Counted from the stretch's first letter, positions 17,331 to 27,008 are shown. The stretch is DNA of 64,000 nt from Cyanobacteria bacterium SBLK (GCA_017746715.1 JAGHZQ010000043.1:28470-92469); one strand, 5' to 3'. The notes: generated by a model from the letters alone, not told the origin. A program made the numbers and translations.

Positions 17331-18668
17331 TTAACCTACCAATAAATTTTCTTCCGGGTATTTTACTTGACGGGGGCAAGATTCGCCAAATAAGGCAGCA
17401 ATAAAAACCAAAATGCCCACTCGACCGATAAACATGGTAACAATAATCACCAATTGTCCCCAAGTGGAAAGGGCGGCAGTAATTCCCGTGGAAACGCCTA
17501 CGGTTGCAAAAGCAGAAATGGTTTCAAAAAATAAGTCGATAAACTCAAAGTTTTGCCCTTCAATAAAGACCAGAAAAGCAGTTGAAATTGCAACGGTCAT
17601 GCCCGAACCAAAAACGACTGCGATCGCTTTCAACATCAAAGGACTGGCAATTTTTCGCCCGTAAATAATCACCTCGTCGTAGTCTCGCAAGGCAGAACGG
17701 GTACAATCAAATAAAATTCGCACGGTGGTGGTTTTGATTCCACCGCCAGTTCCGCTCGGACTCGCGCCGACAATCATCAATCCCATGGTAATAAATAGGG
17801 CGGCATCTGTCATTGCGCCAAAATCGACGGTATTAAAACCTGCCGTACGAGTCGTGACGGATTGAAACCACGCGGCTAACACTTTTTCGGAGAGAGAAAG
17901 ATCGGCTAAAGTTCCCGATGGGAGAGATTCGATCGCCAAAAAAGCAACCCATCCCAACCCCAATAAAATCAGTGTCGTATTGACAACAACTTTGAAATTT
18001 AAAGAAAAAACAAATCTCGGTTTAGGGTTGCGAAATTGATTTTGATACCAGATATAAAATTCAATAATTGTCTGATAGCCGATACCCCCAAAAATAATTA
18101 ACAGGGGAATGATGATATTGATCGTCCAAGAATTGCGATAGCCGACCAAACTATCCGCAAACAAACTAAACCCGGCATTATTCCAAGCACTGATACTATG
18201 GAAGATTGCCAACCACAGGCCTTTTCTCAGACCGTAATCCTTGGCAAACAAGTTCGCCATCAGAAATACACCTGTTAGTTCAAACAAAAATGTCGTGGCA
18301 AGGATCGAACGGATTAAATTGCGACTGCCTTGAAGAAAAGGGCGATCGAAGGCTTCTTGAATGGCAAATTTTTGTCGCAGATCGAATTTACGCCGCAAAA
18401 TCAAAATCAAAAAGGTGGTGCTGGTCATATAACCCAGTCCGCCAATTTGAATGAGCAGTAAGATAAAAAACTGCCCGATCGCCGAAAAATGGGTTCCCGT
18501 ATCTACGACGATCAACCCCGTGACGCAAACGGCTGAAGTCGAGGTAAATAAAGCGACGAGGATATCATTCCACGTACCGTCACCCGTGGAAATCGGTAGG
18601 GTCAAAAGCAGGGTGCCGATGAGAATCGTCCCTAAAAATCCCAAGCAAATCGTGCGGGCAATGGTCAA
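17331..18668 (-). CDS. ktrB: KtrB, Na+-dependent K+ channel subunit
   Basis: A 445-residue membrane protein of the Trk/Ktr/HKT superfamily with four membrane-pore-membrane repeats. Pore loops with the selectivity glycine are TSTSAVCVTGLIV, SISAWNNAGFS, SVTTRTAGFNT and ETISAFATVGVSTG. KtrB imports K+ for osmotic adaptation; in Synechocystis it is known as NtpJ. It is the first gene of a ktrB-ktrA-radical SAM operon. A hairpin and A/T-rich repeats lie upstream. Confidence 0.94.
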   Translation of the reverse strand: MTIARTICLGFLGTILIGTLLLTLPISTGDGTWNDILVALFTSTSAVCVTGLIVVDTGTHFSAIGQFFILLLIQIGGLGYMTSTTFLILILRRKFDLRQKFAIQEAFDRPFLQGSRNLIRSILATTFLFELTGVFLMANLFAKDYGLRKGLWLAIFHSISAWNNAGFSLFADSLVGYRNSWTINIIIPLLIIFGGIGYQTIIEFYIWYQNQFRNPKPRFVFSLNFKVVVNTTLILLGLGWVAFLAIESLPSGTLADLSLSEKVLAAWFQSVTTRTAGFNTVDFGAMTDAALFITMGLMIVGASPSGTGGGIKTTTVRILFDCTRSALRDYDEVIIYGRKIASPLMLKAIAVVFGSGMTVAISTAFLVFIEGQNFEFIDLFFETISAFATVGVSTGITAALSTWGQLVIIVTMFIGRVGILVFIAALFGESCPRQVKYPEENLLVG

Positions 18669-18974
18669 AACAATTCAAAATTCAAAATTATCAATTCAAA
18701 ATTATAACCTCTTGCTCGGGCAAGAGGCTTGAAATAGCGATAAAAGGTAGCGAGACTTTTAATGTACGTTGTTATGCTTCTCAACCCATTAGAGCAGAGC
18801 GCTCGCTCCTCGTCAATAATATCGGTCATAGGGCAGTCTGCGTGAATTCACTCCTTTTCTCCCGATGCGATCGCGCCTCTCATGAGATGAAGTTCACAAA
18901 TTGAGATCTCGTGCTGTCACTTTACTTTTCCCAAAAAAGCGTCATGATAGAAGGGTAAAGAAAAGGCAAGAACA
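18669..18974. other. Intergenic region between divergent ktrB and a small gene
   Basis: About 300 bp without a gene. It holds A/T-rich repeats of CAATTCAAAATT type (18670-18705), an 8-bp hairpin CCTCTTGC-TCGG-GCAAGAGG at 18708-18727 in the ktrB leader, and presumably both promoters. No small gene or RNA gene is recognisable. Confidence 0.6.
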
Positions 18975-19175
18975 ATGTTAGATATGCAGCTTCTGCCCGG
19001 TGCGATTTTTGAAATTTTGGCTTCTGCCATGAAAACGCGTCAATTGAGCTTGTGCGATCGCTATGGATTGATGGCGGCTTCGATGGATGACAATCTCGAC
19101 GAGGAAGAAAGAGAAACCGTCAATCGCATTCTTTGGGCGGTCAGTCGCGGCAAGATTCAATTTACCCCTGTTTGA
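18975..19175 (+). CDS. Small conserved-looking hypothetical protein
   Basis: A 66-residue, mostly helical protein (LPGAIFEILASAMKTRQLSL, CDRYGLMAASMDDNLDEEERETVNRILWAVSRGKI). The dense charged helices, good codon use and own upstream space suggest a real gene; I recall similar short proteins in other cyanobacteria but cannot check it. No membrane segment or known motif. Its last 19 bp overlap the end of the convergent GTPase gene. Confidence 0.65.
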   Translation: MLDMQLLPGAIFEILASAMKTRQLSLCDRYGLMAASMDDNLDEEERETVNRILWAVSRGKIQFTPV

Positions 19176-20572
19176 GGATTGAGTCGGGCGATCGCGCCTT
19201 GGGCAAAGTGTTGTAAAAACTCCGTCCGTTGATTTTGTGCGAAAACGGCTTTCAATTTTTGCGTGAATTGCTCCCAATTCAGAGGGGTTTCGGCAGTCGG
19301 GACGATGGCGCAGTCTTGGAAATATTCGATTAAACTCAAACCCGCCAAACGAGTGAGATAAGCCGCTCCGATCCCTTGTAGGGTTCCTCCGGCAACATAG
19401 GTGATAGCATTACTTTTGAGGAAATGGGCGATCGCGCTAGAAGACAGTTCGACGATCCCTAATTTCACCATCAAGCGCCCCAGTTCCCCTGCCGTTTCTT
19501 TTCCCAGTTGCAAAGATAATTTTTGTTGATAAATCTCTCCTAAATCCACGAGCATTTGGGCGCTAATCGCTGCTGTTGCCAATAAATCCAATGCTGCTAC
19601 GGGGTTGGCAAATGCTGCCGCTGCCGCGATCCATTGATAGCGTTCGACAATGGGTAGGGCGCGATCGCGACGAATCTCATTCAATCTCGTTTTAATTTCT
19701 TGTTGTAGGGCTTGGTTTTCTCGCCATAGCGTTCCCCAAATCCATTGTTCCCGCTCTGATGCGAAGAGACGATCGAGGCGATCTCGTAAGGCTTGAATAT
19801 CCGGCGGTGGCAACTCTTCCCATTCTTTCACGCCGCCATCGGCTTGATGCTGGCGCACTTTGATGGGAGAGGGAAAAGCTGAAATTGCCAGCAAGTCTTC
19901 TGGCGGTAAAATTCCGAAAATATGTTGGTGTAGCTGTTGTAAGATTACTTCTCGTTCTTCGGTGGAGTAGCGGTCGCTTTTATTGAGGATCAATAAGACG
20001 CGCTGATAGTTGCTTCTCAGCTCTTTGAGAGTTTGGTGTTGCGAATCCGTCAAATCTCCCGTTATCAGCCATAAAACCCCATCTACACCCTGTAATTGGT
20101 TTTTCTCTCCATCCTTCGAGGACAGGGAAGAACTTTCTTCCCAAGTTACCTTTTCCCAAGCTAAATCCGCAAGCATTTTTTGCAAGCACGTTTTGCCCGA
20201 CCGTTTTTCCCCAGCGATGGCAATTTTCAGATCTTGTCGATTGAATCCCTCGGGCAGGCGATCGCATTTTCTCTCCAAATCGGTATGATCGCGATGGGGG
20301 GTTTCTGCTTTGAGGCAATCGAGATTTTGACGGGTTTGGGCGATCGCCGCTGCAATTTTTTCTCGGTTTGGGAAAGGAGAGATTGTTAAAGGTGACGGTT
20401 TTGTTTGCCATTGCCGTTTCAACCACCAAAAACCGCCGCCAATGGCGATCGCTCCCACCAAACCCAACTCTCCGATTTCCATCGCCGTATCGCGAATATT
20501 CCACCACAACCAGAGTCCAAATGAGAGGGCAATCCCCCCCGTTAAAATGGGTTTGCGCAGCTGTAGTTTCAT
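19157..20572 (-). CDS. Membrane-associated GTPase with DUF697 domain
   Basis: A 471-residue protein with two N-terminal hydrophobic segments (about 8-26 and 36-51), a P-loop GEKRSGKT at 121-128, G3-like GVDGVLWLITGD and G4 LNKSD, then the C-terminal DUF697 part (residues 300-430) with small-residue-rich helices that may insert in or lie on the membrane. The GTPase domain is short. Related YcjF/DUF697 GTPases are of unknown role, possibly in envelope or membrane stress. GGAGGAG at 20577-20583 (minus strand) fixes the start. Confidence 0.85.
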   Translation of the reverse strand: MKLQLRKPILTGGIALSFGLWLWWNIRDTAMEIGELGLVGAIAIGGGFWWLKRQWQTKPSPLTISPFPNREKIAAAIAQTRQNLDCLKAETPHRDHTDLERKCDRLPEGFNRQDLKIAIAGEKRSGKTCLQKMLADLAWEKVTWEESSSLSSKDGEKNQLQGVDGVLWLITGDLTDSQHQTLKELRSNYQRVLLILNKSDRYSTEEREVILQQLHQHIFGILPPEDLLAISAFPSPIKVRQHQADGGVKEWEELPPPDIQALRDRLDRLFASEREQWIWGTLWRENQALQQEIKTRLNEIRRDRALPIVERYQWIAAAAAFANPVAALDLLATAAISAQMLVDLGEIYQQKLSLQLGKETAGELGRLMVKLGIVELSSSAIAHFLKSNAITYVAGGTLQGIGAAYLTRLAGLSLIEYFQDCAIVPTAETPLNWEQFTQKLKAVFAQNQRTEFLQHFAQGAIARLNPQTGVN

Positions 20573-20633
20573 GTCTCCTCCTTTCTGGGTCTGGTGGGGT
20601 TCATTTTCTTCATGGATTTGCGGGGTGCTTTTC

Positions 20634-22031
20634 CTAAGAGGAACTGTTATTTTCTAGTAACTGTGCCTTTGCTTCCTTAATGGCATTGCGAACTTGCTCG
20701 AAACCCGTTCCCCCATAACTATTTCGTGCCGCGACCACTTGTTGGGGAGCGATCGCTGCATAAATATCCTCTTCAAATTTAGGATGCAGTGCCTTCCATT
20801 CCTCTAAAGTGAGTTCTTTGAGTAATTTCCCAGCTGCCAAACTGGTTTTTACCGCTTTCCCGACCAAATTGTAAGCCTCGCGAAAGGGGATGCCCTTAGC
20901 TGCCAAATAATCCGCCACATCCGTCGCATTGGAAAAATCTTCATCCACCGCACTCTCGAGGCGATCGCTGTTAAATTCCAAGCCTTCTCGCAATAATACC
21001 GTCATGGCTTCCAAACAACCTTGCACGGTTTTTACCCCATCGAAAATCGCCTCCTTATCTTCTTGCAAATCTTTATTATAAGCGAGGGGCAAGCCTTTCA
21101 TTAATACTAACAAACCTTGCAAATGTCCGAAAACTCGCCCGGTTTTCCCCCGCACCAACTCGGGAATATCGGGGTTTTTCTTTTGGGGCATGATACTCGA
21201 TCCCGTGGAGCAATTATCTTTGAGGGTAATAAAATTAAACTCCTGAGAAGCCCATAAAATCAATTCCTCGCTCAAACGGCTCAAATGCACCATAATCAAA
21301 CTGGCCGCGCAGAGAAATTCAATCGCAAAATCGCGATCGCTGACTCCATCCAAACTATTGCCGTATAGTCCCCCAAATTCTAATTCCGAGGCAGTATAGT
21401 GGCGATCGATGGGAAAGGTCGTTCCCGCTAATGCCCCGCATCCCAAAGGGGAAATGTTCGTGCGCTTGTAAATCTCTCCCAACCGTTCCCAGTCTCGTTG
21501 TACCATTTGGAAGTAGGCGAGGAGATGGTGGGCTAAACTCAACGGTTGCGCCCGTTGCAGGTGAGTGTAACCCGGAATGGTCGTTTCTACATTATTTTCG
21601 GCGTGTTTGAGGAGAACCTGTTGGAAGTCGCGCAATTGCTGGCGAACTTCTTCAATGCGATCGCGCAAATAAAGGCGAATATCCGTCCCCACCTGATCGT
21701 TGCGCGATCGTGCCGTATGCAGTTTTTTCCCCACATCTCCCACCAATTCCGTCAGGCGACGTTCGACGGCAAAATGCACGTCTTCCGCTTCAATCCCCGG
21801 ATTAAAATTCTCTTCTTGATATTCGAGGAGAATTTGTTCCAATCCCGTTACCAATTGTAGGGCTTCATCTTTAGTAATAATGCCCGTATGAGCCAGCATT
21901 TTGGCATGAGCGATGGAGCCGCGAATATCGTACTCGAGCAATTCAATATCGAAACCAATACTGGCATTAAATCGGGCAATAACAGGATTTAGGGCGCTTT
22001 CAAAGCGATCGCTCCACGTTTGTTTTGGCAT
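20634..22031 (-). CDS. argH: Argininosuccinate lyase
   Basis: A 465-residue cytosolic enzyme of the fumarase/aspartase superfamily that splits argininosuccinate into arginine and fumarate, the last step of arginine synthesis. The N-terminus [11 protein letters not shown], the conserved [10 protein letters not shown] around residue 107 and the flexible signature loop [11 protein letters not shown] near residue 280 with the catalytic serine are all present. Length is standard. It is not in an operon with other arg genes here; the DUF697 GTPase follows 61 bp downstream. Confidence 0.97.
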   Translation of the reverse strand: MPKQTWSDRFESALNPVIARFNASIGFDIELLEYDIRGSIAHAKMLAHTGIITKDEALQLVTGLEQILLEYQEENFNPGIEAEDVHFAVERRLTELVGDVGKKLHTARSRNDQVGTDIRLYLRDRIEEVRQQLRDFQQVLLKHAENNVETTIPGYTHLQRAQPLSLAHHLLAYFQMVQRDWERLGEIYKRTNISPLGCGALAGTTFPIDRHYTASELEFGGLYGNSLDGVSDRDFAIEFLCAASLIMVHLSRLSEELILWASQEFNFITLKDNCSTGSSIMPQKKNPDIPELVRGKTGRVFGHLQGLLVLMKGLPLAYNKDLQEDKEAIFDGVKTVQGCLEAMTVLLREGLEFNSDRLESAVDEDFSNATDVADYLAAKGIPFREAYNLVGKAVKTSLAAGKLLKELTLEEWKALHPKFEEDIYAAIAPQQVVAARNSYGGTGFEQVRNAIKEAKAQLLENNSSS

Positions 22032-22043
22032 GGTGATGGGGAA

Positions 22044-22078
22044 ATGAAGAATGAAGAATGAAGAATGAAGAATGAAAA
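22044..22078. repeat. 7-bp tandem repeat upstream of argH
   Basis: Five heptamers ATGAAGA (the last imperfect) at 22044-22078, directly in front of the argH start on the minus strand. Heptameric STRR-type repeats of this kind are common in filamentous cyanobacteria. Confidence 0.85.
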
Positions 22079-22151
22079 ATTCTTATCTCCAACTGGTGAC
22101 GCTTCGGCAAGCTCAGCGCATCGCTGGTGATGGGTGAGTGGTGAGTGATAA

Positions 22152-22370
22152 CTAGCTTGCAGTCAGGCCGCGAACCACATAACCGATAATAAAACCGATC
22201 GCTAAAGCCCAAACTTGACCGGAAACAATGAAATTATTAAAAGCATCTTGCATTTGTCCGATGACGTTAGGATCGCTTATCTGTTGTGCCAGAAATATTC
22301 CATCAAGAGAAAGTTGAGAAAATTCCATCGATAAATTCGTCGCGATCGCGTCCAAGCCAGCCGTTACCAT
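22152..22370 (-). CDS. Small single-pass membrane protein
   Basis: A 72-residue protein with an amphipathic N-terminal half (FSQLSLDGIFLAQQISDPNVIGQM) and one C-terminal transmembrane helix (VWALAIGFIIGYVVRGL). The segment DAFNNFIVSGQVWALAIGF looks like a conserved small cyanobacterial family I cannot name. It lies between argH and the phosphatase gene on the same strand. Function unknown. Confidence 0.65.
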   Translation of the reverse strand: MVTAGLDAIATNLSMEFSQLSLDGIFLAQQISDPNVIGQMQDAFNNFIVSGQVWALAIGFIIGYVVRGLTAS

Positions 22371-22434
22371 GATTTGGTTTTCCTCGTGCGAAAGTTTGCT
22401 TCTTTTGCATTCTACAACCCCAATTCCCTACTCC

Positions 22435-23832
22435 CTACTCCGTAACTTGCAGGACGACCAACGTCATATCGTCTTCATAGCGATTTCCCGCACCGATAAA
22501 CTGTCCCAAGCGATCGAACAGAAAATCTAAAATTGCTTGTGGGCGATCGCCTTGCTTGCAGGCGCCTTCGACGGTCTCCACAAATCGGTCTTCATCAAAG
22601 CGATCGCCATCTTTGTTGACGGCATCGGTAAAGCCATCGGTATAGTAGATCACCGTATCTCCCGTTTCTAATTGAACGCGATCGTCTTCATATTGAGAAT
22701 CGCTTTCCAAACCGATCAGCATTCCCCACGTATCGAGTTTATGAATGGATTGACTGGCGGCCTGCCAGAGTAAAGGTGGGTTGTGAGCGGCATTGGTATA
22801 AGAGAGAATACGCGTTTGGGGATCGTATTCCGAATAAAATAATGTCAAAAAACGATGAGATTTCTCGAGATCGTCGTACATGACTTGGTTGAGATGGTTG
22901 AGAATTTTAGCAGGGGAATGGCGATTGAGAACTTCTGCCCGCAACATGCCCCGCGTCATGGTCATGATCAGTCCGGCAGGTACGCCCTTACCCATGACAT
23001 CGCCAATCACAATACTCCAAGGAATGGCAGAGGGAAATTGTTGGGGATCGGAGCTAAATTGCTCGTAGGTAGCGGGAATAAAATCATAATAATCGCCTCC
23101 CACGCGATGGGCGGTTTGACATCGTGCGGCGAGTTCTACTCCGGCAATCGCAGGACATTGTTTGGGAAATAAATGCTCTTGAATTTCCGACGCAATTTCC
23201 AATTCACGATCGAGGCGTTCTTTTTTGCGGAGTTCGTTGGCGAGTTCGTTGTTGGCGATTGCAACAGCAGTTTGATCTGCTACCAACTGGACTAATTTTT
23301 TCCGGGTTGAAGTCCAACTATAGCTCGGATCGTAACTAAAAATATAGAGTCTGCCCCGATCTTCATTTTTCACGAGAATGGGCGTCCCGAAAACGTGAAT
23401 TTCTTCTCCTAAATCTTCTTTTAATTTCTCATCTAAAATCTGGGGTTTAAATGATGCCGTAGCAGGGGTGGCAGGGGAACTCAACCCCATTTCTCGCGTG
23501 ATGCGTTCGAGCGATCGCCGCATATCCCGACAGGCTTGTCCTTCTTGGCAGTGTAACTGTTCCAAGCGGGGCTGGCCGTTGGGTTTGAGTAAAACAAGAG
23601 CACCGCCATCCGCGTCCGTTACCCTTGCTGCCATTAACGGCACGATTTCGAGAAATTGATTGAGATTGTTAAAGCTGCGTAAGGCAAATCCGAGGGAACT
23701 GAGGAGATTTTGAATGCGATTTTGCTCCCGATGCAATCGCGCCACTAAGTCTTTCAGGACGGCAACGGGAGGAGTTGGCGAGGAATTATTGTCGATTGGA
23801 GATTGGGGGTGAGGAAGAGGAGCAGCAGTCAT
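22435..23832 (-). CDS. GAF domain/PP2C (SpoIIE-type) serine phosphatase
   Basis: A 465-residue signalling protein. After a short coiled coil (LKDLVARLHREQNRIQNLL) comes a GAF domain (about residues 45-205), a second coiled coil (ELRKKERLDRELEIASEIQEHLFP) and a SpoIIE/RsbU-like PP2C domain with VGGDYYDF, VIGDVMGKGVPAGL, YTNAAHNPPLL, YYTDGFTDA and EDDMTLVVL; the metal-binding Asp residues are intact. Such enzymes remove phosphate from anti-anti-sigma type proteins. The open frame continues upstream to 23991, but that stretch encodes interspersed-repeat sequence (ITNYP), so the ATG at 23832 is chosen. Confidence 0.88.
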   Translation of the reverse strand: MTAAPLPHPQSPIDNNSSPTPPVAVLKDLVARLHREQNRIQNLLSSLGFALRSFNNLNQFLEIVPLMAARVTDADGGALVLLKPNGQPRLEQLHCQEGQACRDMRRSLERITREMGLSSPATPATASFKPQILDEKLKEDLGEEIHVFGTPILVKNEDRGRLYIFSYDPSYSWTSTRKKLVQLVADQTAVAIANNELANELRKKERLDRELEIASEIQEHLFPKQCPAIAGVELAARCQTAHRVGGDYYDFIPATYEQFSSDPQQFPSAIPWSIVIGDVMGKGVPAGLIMTMTRGMLRAEVLNRHSPAKILNHLNQVMYDDLEKSHRFLTLFYSEYDPQTRILSYTNAAHNPPLLWQAASQSIHKLDTWGMLIGLESDSQYEDDRVQLETGDTVIYYTDGFTDAVNKDGDRFDEDRFVETVEGACKQGDRPQAILDFLFDRLGQFIGAGNRYEDDMTLVVLQVTE

Positions 23833-24032
23833 TGAAAGATGGGGGTAATTGGTAATTGGTAATCGATCCCGGATCATTGCAAAATTTACCGATTTCTCAT
23901 TACCGTTGCCCCTGTGCCCGTGGGGGGCAGTCTCAAGAGAGATACCATCGTTTAGAAGATTTGTCAAGAACAAACTCAACCGAAGTCCCACAACAATAAG
24001 TTTAGCGCTCGAACTCTAAGCAACGATGCAGA

Positions 24033-25610
24033 CTATTTTAATTTGGCGATCGCACCTCGTTTGACTAAGGTTCGATCGGTCAATAAATCGATAACGGTTG
24101 CTAATAAAATACGCTGTTCGTTTACTTCAAACCAAACGGAAATGCGATCTTGCTTGAGCTGGCCTGGCGGTTCTAAATGCGCCATGCACACTTCTTGGTG
24201 GCGAGTTGCCAAAGAACGATATTCCGTTTCCCTGGAGAGCTTGCGACTGGAGATCGTGCCTGCATCATCGTAAACGATTTCCGAGCGCGTGAGTTCGGCC
24301 AATTCTCCCACGTCAAGGCGAATTTCTTTCTGCCCGTTTTGGGCAACTTGCAAGGTAATCGGCGATTCCAGCTTACAGGGATAAGGACTGCCTCGCTCGA
24401 ATAAAGGATAATAAGAATGGGTTTGGGTGGCAGGTTCCCAAAGTCGAATGGCATAGGCGTGATGCAAATAATCTTCCACTTCCGATACTTTTGTTAAAGC
24501 TAAAGCACCATGACAAACCGCATCAAATGGCTTGCCTAATTTCACTCGCGATCGTCCGAAATAGGAAACAATTAAGTTCTGTACGGTCGGAATCAAACAA
24601 CTGCCTCCGACTAACAACACTCGTTCGATTTCACTTTTTTTGATGCCCTTTGCCAAGGCTGCGCTCAATATTTCATCTAATGCTTCTCGTAACTGTTCGA
24701 GTAACTGATTGCGCTCTAAAATTTCCTCGAGGCGATCGCGATGCAAACTCAAATCGTAAGACATAAAAGTTTCTTCATCCAGCCAACTTTCAGCAGCTTC
24801 ATTGACTTTCGAGAGTTGAATCTTTAAGCGTTCGCCAATTGCCAATAAATTTTGCCAGCCAATCTCGCTGACGGACTCGCGATCGGAACCCATTTGACGC
24901 AAATAATCTTCCACGATCCACATATCTACATCTTCCCCTCCCAAATATGCATCGGATTTAGCTAAAACCCGCGCTCGAAAGATATCTTTATTACCATCGA
25001 TCGCGTCGGTACGAACCAAACTCAAATCGAGAGTTCCCCCGCCAAAATCCACCACCAAAACCAAAGAATCGGTATTTTGTATCGCATATCCCAAGGCCGC
25101 CGCCGTTGATTCATCGACAAAACGAACCCGAGCCGCTCCCATTTTTTCCCCCCAATCGCGAAACCAATCCAGATAGCGCTCGAACGCGCCCACTGGTACG
25201 GTAAAAATAAGCTCTGACGGTTCGATTTGCAAATTTTGCAGATTTTGCCATAACGTTTGTAAAAAGCATTCCGAGACCAATTGCGCGCGGTAATTCGTCC
25301 CGTCGAGAGTCCGTGGCGGACTGGGAAAATCCGCCACTAAATCTCGCTTGAATCCTTTAAAAAAGCGTTGGGGCTGCAACAGTCCCAAACGCCGCGATCG
25401 CACCCGTTCCCCGATAATAATTTCCCCTTGCTCTTTGATAAAAACCAAACTGGGAACGACGGGAACATCAACAATTTCTCCCGCTTCCCCAGGCATTTTA
25501 AACAAGCGAGAAATCCCCTCAAACCGCAAAGTTTTCGGTGCATGGGTATCGGGTTCGATAATACTGACAACAGTATTACTCGTACCAAAATCAATGGCAA
25601 CGGCGGTCAT
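24033..25610 (-). CDS. Hsp70-like ATPase with reduced substrate domain
   Basis: A 525-residue actin/Hsp70-fold protein. The phosphate-1 loop is AIDFGTSNTVVSI at the N-terminus, phosphate-2 is VVDFGGGTLDLSL and the adenosine motif is VLLVGGSCLIPTVQ. The ATPase domain is complete, but after about residue 410 there is only a short beta-rich part and no DnaK helical lid, so it is not DnaK itself. The start is the ATG at 25610; the longer frame to 25667 only reads TTGTTGG repeats (TNNQQPT). It follows the GrpE-like gene by about 100 bp on the same strand, suggesting a chaperone and exchange-factor pair. Confidence 0.85.
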   Translation of the reverse strand: MTAVAIDFGTSNTVVSIIEPDTHAPKTLRFEGISRLFKMPGEAGEIVDVPVVPSLVFIKEQGEIIIGERVRSRRLGLLQPQRFFKGFKRDLVADFPSPPRTLDGTNYRAQLVSECFLQTLWQNLQNLQIEPSELIFTVPVGAFERYLDWFRDWGEKMGAARVRFVDESTAAALGYAIQNTDSLVLVVDFGGGTLDLSLVRTDAIDGNKDIFRARVLAKSDAYLGGEDVDMWIVEDYLRQMGSDRESVSEIGWQNLLAIGERLKIQLSKVNEAAESWLDEETFMSYDLSLHRDRLEEILERNQLLEQLREALDEILSAALAKGIKKSEIERVLLVGGSCLIPTVQNLIVSYFGRSRVKLGKPFDAVCHGALALTKVSEVEDYLHHAYAIRLWEPATQTHSYYPLFERGSPYPCKLESPITLQVAQNGQKEIRLDVGELAELTRSEIVYDDAGTISSRKLSRETEYRSLATRHQEVCMAHLEPPGQLKQDRISVWFEVNEQRILLATVIDLLTDRTLVKRGAIAKLK

Positions 25611-25613
25611 TTT

Positions 25614-25652
25614 TGTTGGTTGTTGGTTGTTGGTTGTTGGTTGTTGGTTATT
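25614..25652. repeat. TTGGTTG-type tandem repeat
   Basis: About five copies of TTGTTGG/TTGGTTG immediately upstream of the Hsp70-like start. When read as protein on the minus strand it gives the spurious TNNQQPT repeat. Confidence 0.85.
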
Positions 25653-25712
25653 CGTTGCTCCCGACACTTCCGACGCTCCCGTTGCTCTCCTCTCTCCCTC
25701 CTCTCTACTTAT

Positions 25713-26663
25713 TCACTTATTCGGAAGCGAACGACTCACCTTTGCCGGACAAAGGATGAGATCCCCGCTCCGGTAGCCGACAAAGCGAACGAAAACGAGA
25801 TCCCCTTCTTGAATGTCATCGCTATCGGCTTGATGAATTTGCGGGTCGAAAATAACCTGTTCCCATGCCGTTCCAATGGACTCGTAACCCCACTCTTGCA
25901 GTAAATTGTTGAGAGGGGTAAAGAGAGCGATAAAATTTCGGGCGGGTAAATTGGGTTTGGCCTCTGCCATCACGCAAGCCGTGGGAAAATTCATCATTAG
26001 AGTTTGTAGTTGCTCGAAAGTTTCTTCCCTAATGTCGCCTTTGATGCGTTCGAGATTGTCTTGGAGTTCCGCTCGCAGGCGCAGGCATTGCTTTTCCAAT
26101 TGTTCGATGCGATTGCTTGCATCTTGCAATTCCAAACTCAAGCGATCGATTTTCTTTTGCTTGTCTCGCTCTAAATTTTCGTAACGTTCCTCGAGCAGTT
26201 CGATTTGTTGGGATGCCTCTGCTAATGTCGATTGATATTCTCTCGATTCTTGCTCGACTTTGATGCGTTCTTGTTGCAGTTCGCCGTATTTCTGATGCAA
26301 TCTGGCAATTTCTTGAAATGCCTCCCCGAGAGAAGGAAAGGAATAACCATAATTTTGCAGGAGTTCTTCGAGAGACCAATTGAGAATGCGAGCGAGTTGG
26401 TTCAACTCTTTCAATGTCAGCCCTTCCAGCTTGCCTTGTCGCACTCGCTCCATTTGTTTTGGCGTTAAACCCGCTTTGCGCTGGAGCGTATTCCAATGAG
26501 AAATTCCCACCCTTTTGAGGCGATCGCTCAGGAGCGAATCGGAAATCTCTTGTGCGAAATCCTCTCGGGCGCGATTTCTCGCGCCCAGCAAGCCGAGCAA
26601 ATAAACAGTTCCGCCCAACCACAATACCAGACCGAACCAAAAAAGATTGGGTTCTTCTACCAT
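25713..26663 (-). CDS. Membrane-anchored HTH/coiled-coil/GrpE-like protein
   Basis: A 316-residue protein of unusual build. A transmembrane helix (about residues 8-27, FWFGLVLWLGGTVYLLGLL) is followed by a Cro/C1-like helix-turn-helix region (about 54-107, LTPKQMERVRQGKLEGLTLKELNQLA), a long coiled coil (115-212) and a C-terminal domain resembling the beta-wing of GrpE (VIFDPQIHQAD, VGYRSGDLILCPAKV). GrpE releases ADP from Hsp70. Adjacency to the Hsp70-like gene supports this reading. The ATG at 26663 is preferred to a TTG at 26672. An overlapping 248-residue frame lacks any domain. Confidence 0.78.
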   Translation of the reverse strand: MVEEPNLFWFGLVLWLGGTVYLLGLLGARNRAREDFAQEISDSLLSDRLKRVGISHWNTLQRKAGLTPKQMERVRQGKLEGLTLKELNQLARILNWSLEELLQNYGYSFPSLGEAFQEIARLHQKYGELQQERIKVEQESREYQSTLAEASQQIELLEERYENLERDKQKKIDRLSLELQDASNRIEQLEKQCLRLRAELQDNLERIKGDIREETFEQLQTLMMNFPTACVMAEAKPNLPARNFIALFTPLNNLLQEWGYESIGTAWEQVIFDPQIHQADSDDIQEGDLVFVRFVGYRSGDLILCPAKVSRSLPNK

Positions 26664-26789
26664 CAACCTCAACCCGTAAAAAATGAAACGTTACGCAAAT
26701 TGTAAGGAGCTCTAATTCTAAGGTTTCTTGCGGCTCGAGCCACGCTTCGCGAATAGCAGGCAAGAGACCGCGCACAGAACGGCAAATCG

Positions 26790-27008
26790 TTATTGTTGGA
26801 GAAATTGAGTTTGTTCTTGAGTTTCTACAAGAGTTGGAAATTCTCGGTCGTATTCGGGCAAAAATTCGCGGCCTTCAACCTCACCCAAACGATCTTCAAT
26901 CTCTCGAGTGAGTTCTAAGCATTGTTCTCCCGAAACCCCCTCGATAACTGTTTCCGTAATTTTGCCATTCTTGCCGATGCGGTATTCGATCTTTTGATAT
27001 TCGGCCAT
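26790..27008 (-). CDS. DUF2997 family protein
   Basis: A 72-residue protein. The start MAEYQKIEYRIGKNGKITETV and the later REIEDRLGEVEGREFLPEY match the DUF2997 pattern of a short beta-hairpin followed by a helix. DUF2997 is widespread in cyanobacteria and usually adjoins DUF1257 (Ycf35) genes, which are absent here. The frame is open to 27149, but the family start is the ATG at 27008. Function unknown. It is divergent from the CAP-domain gene. Confidence 0.82.
   Translation of the reverse strand: MAEYQKIEYRIGKNGKITETVIEGVSGEQCLELTREIEDRLGEVEGREFLPEYDREFPTLVETQEQTQFLQQ

Noticed and set aside
23833..23991. Upstream 53-codon extension of the phosphatase
   Set aside because: Contains interspersed repeat sequence and no domain; ATG at 23832 is preferred.
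25611..25667. N-terminal extension of the Hsp70-like protein with TNNQQPT repeats
   Set aside because: Arises from the TTGTTGG DNA repeat; the Hsp70 fold starts at the ATG at 25610.
26029..26775. A 248-codon minus-strand frame overlapping the HTH/GrpE-like gene
   Set aside because: The other frame has a membrane helix, HTH, coiled coil and GrpE-like end; this one is Arg/Pro-rich with no domain, a typical shadow.
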